The translations under genes and the position numbers were made by a program. The notes below the pieces were generated by a model that did not search any database, had not been told where the DNA came from, and saw nothing but the letters and a program-made list of their open reading frames with translations. A stretch of DNA of 14,673 bases from positions 1 to 14,673 of the forward strand of contig JBFMAE010000403.1 in assembly GCA_040756085.1 (NCBI GenBank), in the 5' to 3' direction. This DNA comes from JBFMAE01 sp040756085 (lineage in GTDB: Bacteria; Desulfobacterota; BSN033; UBA1163). This document shows, one piece after another, positions 6,401-14,485 of this stretch. How positions within the stretch are numbered: position 1 is the first letter of the stretch; each line of letters starts with the position of its first letter.

Positions 6401-7879
6401 ATGAAACTCTTATTGGTTTCACCTTCTCGTAAGTTTGGTAAATTGATAAAGGTACCAAAAGCTCTTAAAATACCTCAATTAGGTCTACACATTCTGGCCT
6501 CACTGACGCCAAATGATGTTGATATTACTGTGTTAGATGAAGAAATCAGGGAGATAGATTTTTCTTTGGATTTCGACCTGGTTGGGATCTCTTGCATGAC
6601 TGCAACGGCAAATAGAAGTTATCAATTATCCGATAGGTATAGACAAAGAGGTTCAAAAGTTGTTCTCGGTGGAATTCATCCCACCATCTTACCACAAGAA
6701 GCCATCCAGCACGCTGATGCCGTTGTCATCGGAGAGGCAGAAGGCTGTTGGACAGATGTCATCAACGATTTTAGAATGGGAAAGCTCCAGAAATTCTACC
6801 ATGTACCAGAACCTGATCTTTCAAAGTATCCATTCCCAAGGCGAGATTTTCATATTGACAAGGCACTATTTAGCTGTGTCGGGCTATTGACGACCAGAGG
6901 ATGTCCGTACGCCTGTGAATTTTGTTCAGTGACGGATTTCTATGGCAGGAAAATTAGGCATAGACCGGTTTCCATGGTTGTTGAGGATATCAAACAATCC
7001 GGTTCAAAGACATTTTTGATCTTAGACGATAACGTCACCGGGCACCCGGAATATTCCAAAAAATTATTTGAAGCTTTGATAGCACTGGACATCAGATGGG
7101 TAGGACAAAGTTCCATATCCTTGGCGAAAGACAAAGAACTGCTGAAATTATGTCGCCTCTCCGGCTGTGCGGCCTTATTCTTTGGGCTTGAGTCTGTATC
7201 GCCTTCAAGCCTGATGGGAATGAAAAAAACGCTGAAATCTATAGAAGAGACTGAGGAGGCTATTAAGATTATCCAGGACAATGGTATCGCCTTTCACCCC
7301 TCCATTATTTTGGGATTTGATACGGATACGAAAGCCATTTTTGATGATACCCTGGAATTTTTGGCGAGGACTAAACTTCCCACGATGGCTTTACATGTTC
7401 TAACGCCCTATCCCGGAACACGAATATACCAGCGTTTCAAAGATCAGGGACGAATCACATCTCACGATTGGAGCCATTACGACCACCATACCGTCGTATT
7501 TCAACCCAAAAACATGACTCCCCAGGAGCTTTCCGAGGGACACCGTTATGTCCAAAGCGAGTTTTATTCTTTCTCTTCGATCGTTCGGCATGTTCCATTT
7601 CTTTTAAGAGTTTCTCCTATAAACCTCAGGCGGATCGTGCTTTTCCTGTTACTTAATATTGCTGGTAAAAGCACAGTGAAATACATCGATACATCCCTTG
7701 ATTGGGCTGATAACAACGAAAAGTGGAATTCCCAGAAGATTCGGCCTGATGATAAAGTCTTAAAAAGGAGCACCGTCTTCTCTTCAGATGAAGCCCATCT
7801 TCCGTTTCAGGCTTTAAAAGATGGTAGCCCGTTTAAAAACGATGAACCGAATCTTAATGAGGAGAACCAAATACCATAG
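6401..7879 (+). CDS. Radical SAM protein with N-terminal B12-binding-type domain
   Basis: The product has 492 residues from the ATG at 6401 (GAGGG seven bases upstream). An upstream ATG at 6359 would add 14 residues but has no ribosome binding site. An N-terminal Rossmann-like B12-binding-type domain (1-135) includes QLGLHILASLTP, VLDEE and VVLGGIHPTILPQEA, and ends with DAVVIGEAEG. The radical SAM domain begins with TTRGCPYACEFCS, giving the [4Fe-4S] ligands Cys168, Cys172 and Cys175. Later segments include ILDDNVTG, FFGLES, ILGFDTDT and LTPYPGTRIYQRF, followed by a C-terminal helical region typical of this class. The N-terminal domain lacks the DxHxxG cobalamin-ligating motif, so base-off B12 binding through that histidine is unlikely, although other modes are known. 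Relatives include methylases and ring-forming enzymes of lipid and pigment pathways; the substrate here is unknown. No pathway genes adjoin it. Confidence 0.9.
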   Translation: MKLLLVSPSRKFGKLIKVPKALKIPQLGLHILASLTPNDVDITVLDEEIREIDFSLDFDLVGISCMTATANRSYQLSDRYRQRGSKVVLGGIHPTILPQEAIQHADAVVIGEAEGCWTDVINDFRMGKLQKFYHVPEPDLSKYPFPRRDFHIDKALFSCVGLLTTRGCPYACEFCSVTDFYGRKIRHRPVSMVVEDIKQSGSKTFLILDDNVTGHPEYSKKLFEALIALDIRWVGQSSISLAKDKELLKLCRLSGCAALFFGLESVSPSSLMGMKKTLKSIEETEEAIKIIQDNGIAFHPSIILGFDTDTKAIFDDTLEFLARTKLPTMALHVLTPYPGTRIYQRFKDQGRITSHDWSHYDHHTVVFQPKNMTPQELSEGHRYVQSEFYSFSSIVRHVPFLLRVSPINLRRIVLFLLLNIAGKSTVKYIDTSLDWADNNEKWNSQKIRPDDKVLKRSTVFSSDEAHLPFQALKDGSPFKNDEPNLNEENQIP

Positions 7880-8057
7880 ACGACCCGAAAGATTTCTGCC
7901 TTTTAGAAGGTCAATGGGGCATAGTAATAAGAAAGTAACTTGTAGAGCGTTTTGTAGGAACTGACAGACTAACCACAAAGGGATTTTACGTTTGACGGTT
8001 TTGTAAGATCCGGAAGGGTATAACAACTTACAAATCGGATTTTCGAGGGAGGTTGTA

Positions 8058-8258
8058 ATGGCGAAAGGTCGAATCAAGTGGTTCAGCGATCAAAAGGGCT
8101 TTGGGTTTATTGAAGTGAAAGACGGAAAGGATGTATTCGTTCATCGTACTGCTATTCAGGGTGAAGGATTTACCCTGAGAGAGGGTGATGAGGTTGAATT
8201 CGAAATCTCTCAGGGCCCAAAAGGTCCTCAAGCCACCAATGTAACGGTGGTTATTTAA
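8058..8258 (+). CDS. CspA-family cold shock protein
   Basis: A 66-residue single-domain cold shock protein, the standard length. It has the start signature KGRIKWFSDQKGFGFI with RNP1 (KGFGFI, 13-18) and RNP2 (DVFVH, 25-29), and ends with the family-typical GPQATNVTVV. It binds single-stranded RNA and DNA and acts as an RNA chaperone or antiterminator in the cytoplasm. The start has an excellent ribosome binding site (GGGAGG 8047-8052, five-base spacer) inside a leader region of at least 100 bases. The 15 bases across the start are identical to those of the small gene at 4956. It stands first in a cluster of nucleic-acid-binding genes. Whether it is cold-induced cannot be told from sequence. 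Confidence 0.96.
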   Translation: MAKGRIKWFSDQKGFGFIEVKDGKDVFVHRTAIQGEGFTLREGDEVEFEISQGPKGPQATNVTVVI

Positions 8259-8279
8259 GAAGCAGAGGGGCCGGTTTTT

Positions 8280-8303
8280 ATCGACTTCGGGAGCTCAGTC
8301 GAT
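8280..8303 (+). repeat. Short inverted repeat between csp and the sigma gene
   Basis: ATCGAC (8280-8285) and GTCGAT (8298-8303) flank a 12-base loop that itself contains the palindrome GAGCTC. No T-tract follows, so it is a poor intrinsic terminator. It could be a processing or operator site upstream of the sigma factor gene. Confidence 0.3.
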
Positions 8304-8369
8304 CCGTGGTTGAATGCTTTGAGTTATATTCTCCCTGGATTTGGATAGGCCTGCTACACCCTGCCAGCC

Positions 8370-10067
8370 ATGGGAAGAAATAGAAACAAGGAAAGAAGTT
8401 TGAAAGAACGGGTTCCAAAAAGATCCTACAGATCTGAGCAGAGCGAAGATGCTTTGATCCTGTCCGATGAGTTGGACGTCGATGTGGCCAGCGAGTTCCC
8501 CGGATTGAAAGTAGGGGATGAGAATATTCAGACGAGGGAAGAGGAGGAGGTTGTTGAATACAAGCTGGAGCCCTTTGGAAAGGCGGTGGATCCAGTTGGT
8601 ATTTACTTGAAGGAGATGGGATCGTTCCCCTTACTGACCCGGGAAGGAGAGGTGGAGATTGCCAAGAGGATCGAAAGTGGACAGCAGGAGGTGTTAAGCG
8701 TGGTGATCAATTGCCCCATCGCTGTTAGGGAAGTCATCAGCCTTGGAAGCGCCCTTCGTGCTGGAAAGATAGAGATCAAAGAGGTGACCAATGAGATCGA
8801 CAATGAAGAGACGAATGTTGAGGAAGAACAGATCCAGAAGAAGAGGATTCTCAACTTAATCAATAAAATTCAGAAGAAGGAAGCCAGCATTCGACTTCTC
8901 CAGAGGAAGTTGAGGTGCAGGAAGAAAGGACCTTCTAAAAAAAAGATTCAAGAGCAGATTTGGAAGAAAAAGGCTAAGATATTTGATGCCTTTAAACAGC
9001 TCAACTTGAGGGAAAAACAGATTAGCCGAATTGTCGAGAAATTGAGGCAGTGGAATATTCGGATGGAAAAGGCTCAAAAAGAGCTGAAACAATATGAGAA
9101 GGACCTAGGGATTTCAATCCAGGAGGCCAGAAATTCTTTGAGGATAATGAGAAAAAAAGCAATTAAAAAAAGTTCTCTTTCCCCTGTTAAAGTGGGCCTT
9201 CGGCTAAAGGATTTAGAGGAGATGGACAGGATCGCTCGGAATGTCAAAAGGAAGGTAGGCAGAATGGAGGTGGAATGTGGCCTTTCTTCGGATCAGCTCA
9301 AAGAGGCATTAAGGGCCATTGAGGCAGGGGAGGCCAAGGTCCGAGAAGCAAAAACTGAATTCGTGAAAGCCAACTTGAGATTGGTCATTTCCATTGCCAG
9401 GAGATACATCAATCGGGGACTTCACTTTCTGGATTTGATCCAGGAGGGGAATATCGGGCTAATGAAGGCGGTGGACAAGTTCGAATACCAGAGAGGCTAT
9501 AAGTTCGGTACGTATGCGACGTGGTGGGTCCGGCAGGCCATTACGCGAGCCATTGCCGATCAAGCCCGGACCATTCGCATCCCTGTCCACATGATCGAGG
9601 TCATCAATAAACTGAATCGGACCTCTCGAACCTTGGTTCAGCAGATGGGGAGGGAGCCTACTCTGGAGGAAATCGCCGAAAGAATGGGGATGTCTCTGGA
9701 CAAGGTGCAGAAGGTTTTTAGGATTGCCAAAAGGCCCATTTCGCTCGAAACGCCTATTGGCGAGGAAGGGGATAGCCGGTTAGAAGATTTTATTGAGGAT
9801 AAAGAAGTGATTTCCCCTCAGGATGCAGCAATAAGCTCCAATTTGGTAAAGCAGATTCGAAAAGTCCTCTCCAGCCTGAACAAAAGGGAGGAGAAGATCC
9901 TGAGGATGCGGTTCGGGATCGGAGAGAAGCACGACCATACCCTTGAGGAAGTGGGACAGGACTTTGATCTTACCCGGGAAAGGATCCGACAGATTGAGGA
10001 AAAGGCCTTAAGGAAGTTGAAACATTACAACCGGGCCGATAAATTAAGAAGTTTTATCGAGTACTAA
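8370..10067 (+). CDS. rpoD: RpoD-type primary-class sigma-70 factor
   Basis: A 565-residue sigma-70 factor that directs RNA polymerase to promoters. Region 1.2 is at about 74-104 (DPVGIYLKEMGSFPLLTREGEVEIAKRI). A large, highly charged non-conserved insert covers about 106-320. Region 2 runs from about 328 to 403 (KANLRLVISIARRY, DLIQEGNIGLMKAVDKF, YKFGTYATWWVRQAITRA). Region 3 spans about 404-460, and region 4 includes MRFGIG and the 4.2 helix-turn-helix (TLEEVGQDFDLTRERIRQIEEKALRKL, 524-550). The N-terminal 70 residues are Lys/Arg-rich then Glu/Asp-rich and do not resemble region 1.1. dnaG and rpsU, the usual rpoD neighbours, are absent, so this may be a paralogous RpoD-like factor; the symbol is by family. 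The ATG has no Shine-Dalgarno; an in-frame TTG at 8400 behind AAGGAAAG is a possible alternative. Confidence 0.9.
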   Translation: MGRNRNKERSLKERVPKRSYRSEQSEDALILSDELDVDVASEFPGLKVGDENIQTREEEEVVEYKLEPFGKAVDPVGIYLKEMGSFPLLTREGEVEIAKRIESGQQEVLSVVINCPIAVREVISLGSALRAGKIEIKEVTNEIDNEETNVEEEQIQKKRILNLINKIQKKEASIRLLQRKLRCRKKGPSKKKIQEQIWKKKAKIFDAFKQLNLREKQISRIVEKLRQWNIRMEKAQKELKQYEKDLGISIQEARNSLRIMRKKAIKKSSLSPVKVGLRLKDLEEMDRIARNVKRKVGRMEVECGLSSDQLKEALRAIEAGEAKVREAKTEFVKANLRLVISIARRYINRGLHFLDLIQEGNIGLMKAVDKFEYQRGYKFGTYATWWVRQAITRAIADQARTIRIPVHMIEVINKLNRTSRTLVQQMGREPTLEEIAERMGMSLDKVQKVFRIAKRPISLETPIGEEGDSRLEDFIEDKEVISPQDAAISSNLVKQIRKVLSSLNKREEKILRMRFGIGEKHDHTLEEVGQDFDLTRERIRQIEEKALRKLKHYNRADKLRSFIEY

Positions 10068-10093
10068 AAGAATTCTAAATAAGGAGACGGACT

Positions 10094-10396
10094 ATGAATA
10101 TTTATGTTGGAAACTTATCATATAATGTAACAGAGGAAATGATTCGAGAAGTTTTTGAATCCTTCGGCCAGGTAACCTCAGCAAGAATTATCAAAGACAA
10201 GTATACAAACCAGTCCCGGGGGTTTGGTTTTGTAGAAATGCTTGAGCAGGCTCAGGCTCAAGCGGCGATTAAGAGCCTTAATGGGAAGGAACTAATGGGC
10301 AAACAGATTAGTGTGAGTGAGGCACGTCCCCGTGCTGACCAAGGAAGAACTTGGGGAGGGCGGGTGGATTATAGCAGCCGCAGGAACCGTTATTAA
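10094..10396 (+). CDS. RRM-domain RNA-binding protein (first of two)
   Basis: A 100-residue protein made of one RNA recognition motif (1-79) and a basic Gly/Arg tail (GRTWGGRVDYSSRRNRY). RNP2 is IYVGNL (3-8) and RNP1 is RGFGFVEM (42-49), both canonical, so aromatic RNA stacking is expected. This layout matches bacterial single-RRM proteins such as cyanobacterial Rbp, several of which are cold-regulated. AAGGAG lies seven bases upstream of the ATG. It starts 26 bases after the sigma factor stop and precedes the zinc-ribbon and second RRM genes, so co-transcription is likely. Confidence 0.95.
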   Translation: MNIYVGNLSYNVTEEMIREVFESFGQVTSARIIKDKYTNQSRGFGFVEMLEQAQAQAAIKSLNGKELMGKQISVSEARPRADQGRTWGGRVDYSSRRNRY

Positions 10397-10425
10397 TTCC
10401 GTTTCTGCAGAAAAGAGGTTGACGA

Positions 10426-10596
10426 ATGATACAGAGAAGAAGGCATGGGAGATTCCATGCTTCAAAACCGAGCCATTTAAGGCATCCAAAATCCTATAAA
10501 GTTATATGTTCGGGCTGCGGAAAGGAAGTTGTCACCCCGGTTCCCCCACCAAATGACAAAAAACTACTGTGTATGGAGTGCTTCTTCAGCAAATAG
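10426..10596 (+). CDS. Small CxxC-CxxC zinc-ribbon protein (56 aa)
   Basis: A gene too short for standard ORF cut-offs. The ATG at 10426 has AGAGG (10414-10418) seven bases upstream. The 56-residue product has a very basic N-terminus (MIQRRRHGRFHASK) and then two cysteine pairs, VICSGCGK (Cys28, Cys31) and LLCMECF (Cys49, Cys52), 17 residues apart with a Pro-rich turn between. This is the pattern of small CxxC-x17-CxxC zinc-ribbon proteins; the four cysteines should bind one zinc. The basic tail suggests nucleic-acid or ribosome binding, which is inference. It sits between two RRM genes, 29 bases after the first and 19 bases before the second. Confidence 0.8.
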   Translation: MIQRRRHGRFHASKPSHLRHPKSYKVICSGCGKEVVTPVPPPNDKKLLCMECFFSK

Positions 10597-10615
10597 AGAT
10601 ATCTACGGAGGAAAG

Positions 10616-10885
10616 ATGAATAGAAAGGTTTACGTAGCCAACCTCCCTTCCCAGACCGGCGAACCCGAACTCAAAGCCCTTTTCTCCAATGCTGGAGATG
10701 TCATGTCTGTCAACATTGTAAAGGACAGGCAAACTGGCCAACCGAGAGGTATTGCCTTCGTGGAGATGTCCACACAATGGGAAGCCCGGAGAGCTGTATC
10801 TATGCTGAATCGAAGAAATTTCATGGGAAAAGACCTGCTGGTGAAAGAAGCCAGAGTAAGCCGTGGCTTCAGGGAGAAATGGTAA
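10616..10885 (+). CDS. RRM-domain RNA-binding protein (second of two)
   Basis: The frame is open from 10529, but the ATG at 10616 with GGAGG at 10607-10611 is the proper start and gives 89 residues. The single RRM has RNP2 VYVANL (5-10) and RNP1 RGIAFVEM (44-51). The RNP1 position usually held by an aromatic is isoleucine, so RNA stacking may be weaker than in the first RRM. The C-terminal tail is short and basic (VSRGFREKW). It is only about one-third identical to the other RRM by eye, so this is not a recent duplication. It closes the csp/sigma/RRM cluster; no intrinsic terminator is visible downstream. Confidence 0.93.
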   Translation: MNRKVYVANLPSQTGEPELKALFSNAGDVMSVNIVKDRQTGQPRGIAFVEMSTQWEARRAVSMLNRRNFMGKDLLVKEARVSRGFREKW

Positions 10886-11332
10886 TATAAATATTATTGG
10901 ACTTAAAAGAAGTACGGAGAAAAGTCAGATGTCGGCTTGGCCACATGAAGACATGGAGATTGAGTAAAAGGAAAGGCTCCATCATAGATGCATGAATAGA
11001 TATTTCTCTATGAGATCATCCATTGTCTTGATGCTGTCAGAGTAATCACTTTCAATCATAAATCATCAGTTCTCGCAATAACCTCTGCCTGAGAATTAGT
11101 AGGTGAAGGGCTCAAAGTTTTAAGCAAATTTAATATCATATCGTTTATCCTTTTTATTATCCAAAATTTCTTGTCCCTTTAATAGAAGAATAATCTCATC
11201 TCGACTCAAATTCCGATTTAGGACATCGACATTGCGAAAAAAGTTCCATTCTCAAAATCGAGATTTAGGCACGATAAATGCCTTGATCAGAGTTGTGAGA
11301 TTTGTTATGAAAATGATCAGGAGGGATGAAGG
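10886..11332. other. 447-bp intergenic region, possible decayed minus-strand gene
   Basis: No convincing gene is present. On the minus strand, successive short open segments occur: 11120-11251 (43 codons, no start, reading NVDVLNRNLSRDEIILLLKG), 11056-11139 (27 codons, ATG with AAAGGA upstream), and 10982-11059 (25 codons, ATGA overlap with the previous one). The amino-acid composition looks protein-like, so this may be a frameshifted remnant, but no family is recognised. The last bases (CAGGAGGG, 11318-11325) are the ribosome binding site of the adenine deaminase gene. Confidence 0.4.
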
Positions 11333-13051
11333 ATGTCAACATTGGAAGAAAGGATTCGGATCGCTTCGGGCGAAGGGAAGGCTGATCTTCTGATTAAAAA
11401 CGGAAGAGTAGTGGATGTCTTCTCGGGTCAGATAGAGAAGAAGAATGTAGCTATATTTGAAGGCATGATCATCGGATTCGGAGATTATCCCGCCAGAGAG
11501 GTGATGGATGTCAAGGGCGACTTTCTCTGTCCGGGGTTGATCGACGGTCATGTCCACATCGAATCGAGTATGGTGACCATCCCTGAATTTGCTCGAGCTG
11601 TTCTTCCCAATGGGACCACTACTGTTGTCATCGATCCTCATGAGATCGCCAATGTCATGGGTGTGGAGGGCGTCCATCTCATGGCGGAATCGGCGAGAGG
11701 CATTCCTTTAAATGTATTTGTGATGGTCCCTTCCTGTGTCCCGGCAACCCATATGGAGACTTCCGGGACCACTCTCAGGGCAGCGGACATCCGAACCCTC
11801 TTGCAAGAACCCTGGGCCATTGGTCTGGCAGAGATGATGAACTTCCCGGGCGTGATCTACAGGGATCCTGAAGTCCTCAAGAAGATTGAGATGGCTGAAG
11901 GAAAACGAATCGATGGCCATGCCCCTCTCCTTTCTGGAAAAGGGCTTCATGCCTATCTTGTTGCTGGAATTCGCTCCGATCATGAATGCACCACCCTCAA
12001 AGAAGCCAAAGAGAAATTAAAGAATGGGATGTGGATCATGATCCGTGAGGGGACTACGGCAAGAAACCTCAAGGATCTTCTTCCTCTGGTCACCCCTAAA
12101 AATTCGCGGCGGTTTCTCTTTGTTACCGATGATCGCCATCCAAAAGAACTTCTTGAAGAGGGCCATATCAATTCGATGGTGAAGAAGGCGATACGATGGG
12201 GACTCGATCCTATCCTGGCCATTCAGATGGCGACGCTCAATGCGGCAGAATACTTCAGACTCGAGGACCTCGGCGCCATTGCTCCGGGTTACCGGGCGGA
12301 CATCGTTACCTTTGATCACCTGGGACAATTCCAAATCAAGAAGGTCTTTAAAGATGGTGTGTTGGTGGCCGAGGATGGAAAGATGCTTTCTCTTTCGATC
12401 CGAAAAAGGAAGAGACTCGAAGCCAAGGGATCCATTCGAATCAAGCCCATTAAGAAGGAGGCTTTTCTCCTTCGAAGCGACCAACCCCTTGCCAAAGTCA
12501 TCAAGCTGATCCCACATCAAATCGTCACAAAAAAAGTGATCAAAAAAATTCTCCTGAAGGATGGGGTGGCCTGTCCCGATATCCGGGAAGATATTCTCAA
12601 GATGGTGGTGGTGGAACGACATCGAGCCACAGGAAATATCGGAATCGGTTTTGTCCAGGGGTTTGGTTTAAAGAAGGGAGCGATCGGTTCGTCCGTAGCC
12701 CATGATTCGCATAACCTTGTCATCGTGGGGACCAATGATCAGGATATCTTAAAAGCGGTGAAGACCATTGAGAGGATGGGAGGAGGATTGGTCGCTGTAT
12801 CAGACGGAAAGGTGTTGGCCTCCCTACCCCTGCCCATTGCGGGTCTGATGGCAGAGGTCCCGATCTCTCAGGTTCATCGCCGGCTGGAAGCCCTTCATCG
12901 TGCTGCAAAATTTCTCGGATGCAACCTCCCGGATCCCTTTATGACACTCTCTTTCCTATCCCTGCCGGTCATTCCAGAACTAAAGATCACGGATAAAGGA
13001 TTAGTTGATGTAAACCAGTTTAAATTTGTGCCTTTGTTTGGAGAAGAATAA
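11333..13051 (+). CDS. ade: Adenine deaminase
   Basis: Converts adenine to hypoxanthine and ammonia in purine salvage; cytoplasmic, metal-dependent, amidohydrolase superfamily. The 572 residues match the usual length of bacterial Ade. Family landmarks in order are: GLIDGHVHIESSM with the metal-binding His73 and His75, DPHEIANV (101-108), VPSCVPAT (132-139), DGHAP (194-198), SDHE (215-218), TDDRHP (265-270) and MATLNAAEYF (299-308). The C-terminal domain contains GFGLKKGAIGSSVAHDSHN, typical of Ade and not of hydantoinase relatives. The ATG at 11333 has CAGGAGGG seven bases upstream, an excellent ribosome binding site. No purine operon surrounds it; the M20 hydrolase follows after 99 bases that contain a palindromic repeat. 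Confidence 0.96.
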   Translation: MSTLEERIRIASGEGKADLLIKNGRVVDVFSGQIEKKNVAIFEGMIIGFGDYPAREVMDVKGDFLCPGLIDGHVHIESSMVTIPEFARAVLPNGTTTVVIDPHEIANVMGVEGVHLMAESARGIPLNVFVMVPSCVPATHMETSGTTLRAADIRTLLQEPWAIGLAEMMNFPGVIYRDPEVLKKIEMAEGKRIDGHAPLLSGKGLHAYLVAGIRSDHECTTLKEAKEKLKNGMWIMIREGTTARNLKDLLPLVTPKNSRRFLFVTDDRHPKELLEEGHINSMVKKAIRWGLDPILAIQMATLNAAEYFRLEDLGAIAPGYRADIVTFDHLGQFQIKKVFKDGVLVAEDGKMLSLSIRKRKRLEAKGSIRIKPIKKEAFLLRSDQPLAKVIKLIPHQIVTKKVIKKILLKDGVACPDIREDILKMVVVERHRATGNIGIGFVQGFGLKKGAIGSSVAHDSHNLVIVGTNDQDILKAVKTIERMGGGLVAVSDGKVLASLPLPIAGLMAEVPISQVHRRLEALHRAAKFLGCNLPDPFMTLSFLSLPVIPELKITDKGLVDVNQFKFVPLFGEE

Positions 13052-13057
13052 TGAAAA

Positions 13058-13118
13058 GTGTTAGTGATTGGTGAATGGTGTTAGTGAAAAAATAATTCAA
13101 AATACGAATCACCAACAC
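13058..13118. repeat. Imperfect palindromic intergenic repeat (GTGTTRGTGATT type)
   Basis: GTGTTAGTGATTGGT (13058-13072) and the reverse complement of 13104-13118 match at 13 of 15 positions. Further GGTG and CACC units flank both arms. The hairpin loop is about 31 bases. It fills the gap between the adenine deaminase and M20 genes and lacks a T-tract. It is a different family from the GGAATATTGG repeats but sits in a similar position against a stop codon. Confidence 0.65.
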
Positions 13119-13150
13119 GAGTCACCATCACGGATTTATGGGAGTTAATC

Positions 13151-14467
13151 ATGAACTGGGATCAACTATTGGATGAAGCGATAGAGCATCTTCAGGAATA
13201 TATTCAGATTCAAACGGTTAACCCGCCTGGAAATGAAATAGAAGGAGCGAGGTTTTTTAAAAAAATTTTCGATGCGAAGTCCATCCCATGTCAGGTCTTT
13301 GAACCCTCCCCAGGGCGGGGGAATTTTATTGCTACTCTAAAAGGGAATGGGAGGAAAAAACCCATTCTCCTTCTTAATCATATGGATGTTGTCCCTGTTG
13401 AAAGAGAGCGGTGGTCATTCGATCCTTTTGCAGGAATCATCCAAGATGGATATCTCTACGGCCGTGGAGCTCTTGATGATAAATCCATGGGGATCATCGA
13501 GATGATGACCCTCTTCATCCTTAAACGGGAAAATGTTCCTTTAGAAAGAGATATCCTCTTTTTGGCTACCGCTGATGAGGAAACAGGTGGTAAGTGGGGA
13601 ATCCAGTGGGCCATGGAAAATGTTTCTTCTTTAAAGGAATCGGAATACGCCCTCAATGAAGGGGGATATGTGATTCTCAATGATACTGGTGTTCCAGATC
13701 GATATGAAATCTCCAGTGGCCAGAAGATTGTCTTTCAACTCCAATTGAAGGCCAAGGGGATTTCAGGCCATGCCTCCATGCCCCATTCTGACAATCCCAA
13801 TGTAAAACTCATTCATGCTTTGGAGGCAGTCACAAGATGGGAAACCCCTTATCACATCCTTCCCATGGTTAAAGAATTTTTTTCGAAGATGGTTCCGAAA
13901 CAGCCCCCTGATGAGAGGAGATTTTTTGAGGACATCGAGAAGGGCCTCAGCGATCCTTCCTTCTCATCCCGGTTGACCTCCAACCCGATCTATAATGCCA
14001 TGGTGAGGAATACCATCTCTCTTACCATCCTCCAGGGCGGGAATAAGGCCAATGTCATCCCCTCGGAATCAACGGCCACCCTTGACTGTCGTCTCATCCC
14101 CGGTTCTTCCAAAGAAAATTTTTTAAAAGAGATCCAGAAAAGATTGGGAGACGAGATTGAGGTCGCAGGGAGGATGGAAGGACAATCCCTTCCGCCCTCT
14201 CCTTTGGATACGGATTTATTCCGTGCCATCCAGAAATATGCTGCCGAGAATGATCCGGATTGTCCGGTGGTTCCCATCCTTCTTCCCGGAGCCACGGACA
14301 GCCGCTTCCTGAGGGAAAAAGGAATTACGACTTACGACTTCTCCCCTTTTCGTTTGCCAGAGAAAGAAATATTAAGGGTTCATGGAAATGATGAACGAAT
14401 CGCCTTAGAAAATTTGGGATTTGGAATGAAGACGATGGTGGAGATAATTAAGGAGGTTGCTACTTAA
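13151..14467 (+). CDS. M20-family metallohydrolase (peptidase/deacylase)
   Basis: A 438-residue di-zinc hydrolase of the M20 (ArgE/DapE/ACY1/CPG2) family, cleaving N-acyl amino acids or peptides in the cytoplasm; no signal peptide is present. Visible ligands are HMDVV (His77, Asp79 in the first metal motif), GRGALDDK (bridging Asp near 109), DEETGG (catalytic Glu143 and Glu144), Glu170 in NEGG, and a C-terminal His411 in VHGND. The lid/dimerisation domain (about 190-310) begins with the family signature GISGHASMPH and includes GGNKANVIPSE. The long TVNPPGNE start resembles acetylornithine deacetylase/succinyl-diaminopimelate desuccinylase-like proteins, but the motifs do not fix the substrate. 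The ATG has GGGAG six bases upstream. The gene converges on a membrane protein gene at the window edge. Confidence 0.93.
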   Translation: MNWDQLLDEAIEHLQEYIQIQTVNPPGNEIEGARFFKKIFDAKSIPCQVFEPSPGRGNFIATLKGNGRKKPILLLNHMDVVPVERERWSFDPFAGIIQDGYLYGRGALDDKSMGIIEMMTLFILKRENVPLERDILFLATADEETGGKWGIQWAMENVSSLKESEYALNEGGYVILNDTGVPDRYEISSGQKIVFQLQLKAKGISGHASMPHSDNPNVKLIHALEAVTRWETPYHILPMVKEFFSKMVPKQPPDERRFFEDIEKGLSDPSFSSRLTSNPIYNAMVRNTISLTILQGGNKANVIPSESTATLDCRLIPGSSKENFLKEIQKRLGDEIEVAGRMEGQSLPPSPLDTDLFRAIQKYAAENDPDCPVVPILLPGATDSRFLREKGITTYDFSPFRLPEKEILRVHGNDERIALENLGFGMKTMVEIIKEVAT

Positions 14468-14485
14468 ATCCAACTTAAAGCCATT

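Noticed and set aside
7984..8030. Promoter for csp using TTGACG near 7992 and TATAAC near 8019
   Set aside because: The spacer is 21 bases, too long for a sigma-70 promoter, and no better -10 lies at 16-18 bases.
8319..8347. Promoter for the sigma gene (TTGAGT, 17 bases, TGGATA)
   Set aside because: The spacing fits but the -10 box matches only two of six positions; not enough to list as a feature.
12017..12622. 201-codon minus-strand frame opposite adenine deaminase
   Set aside because: It is a shadow of the ade coding frame: no ribosome binding site, low-complexity His-rich start, and no family match.
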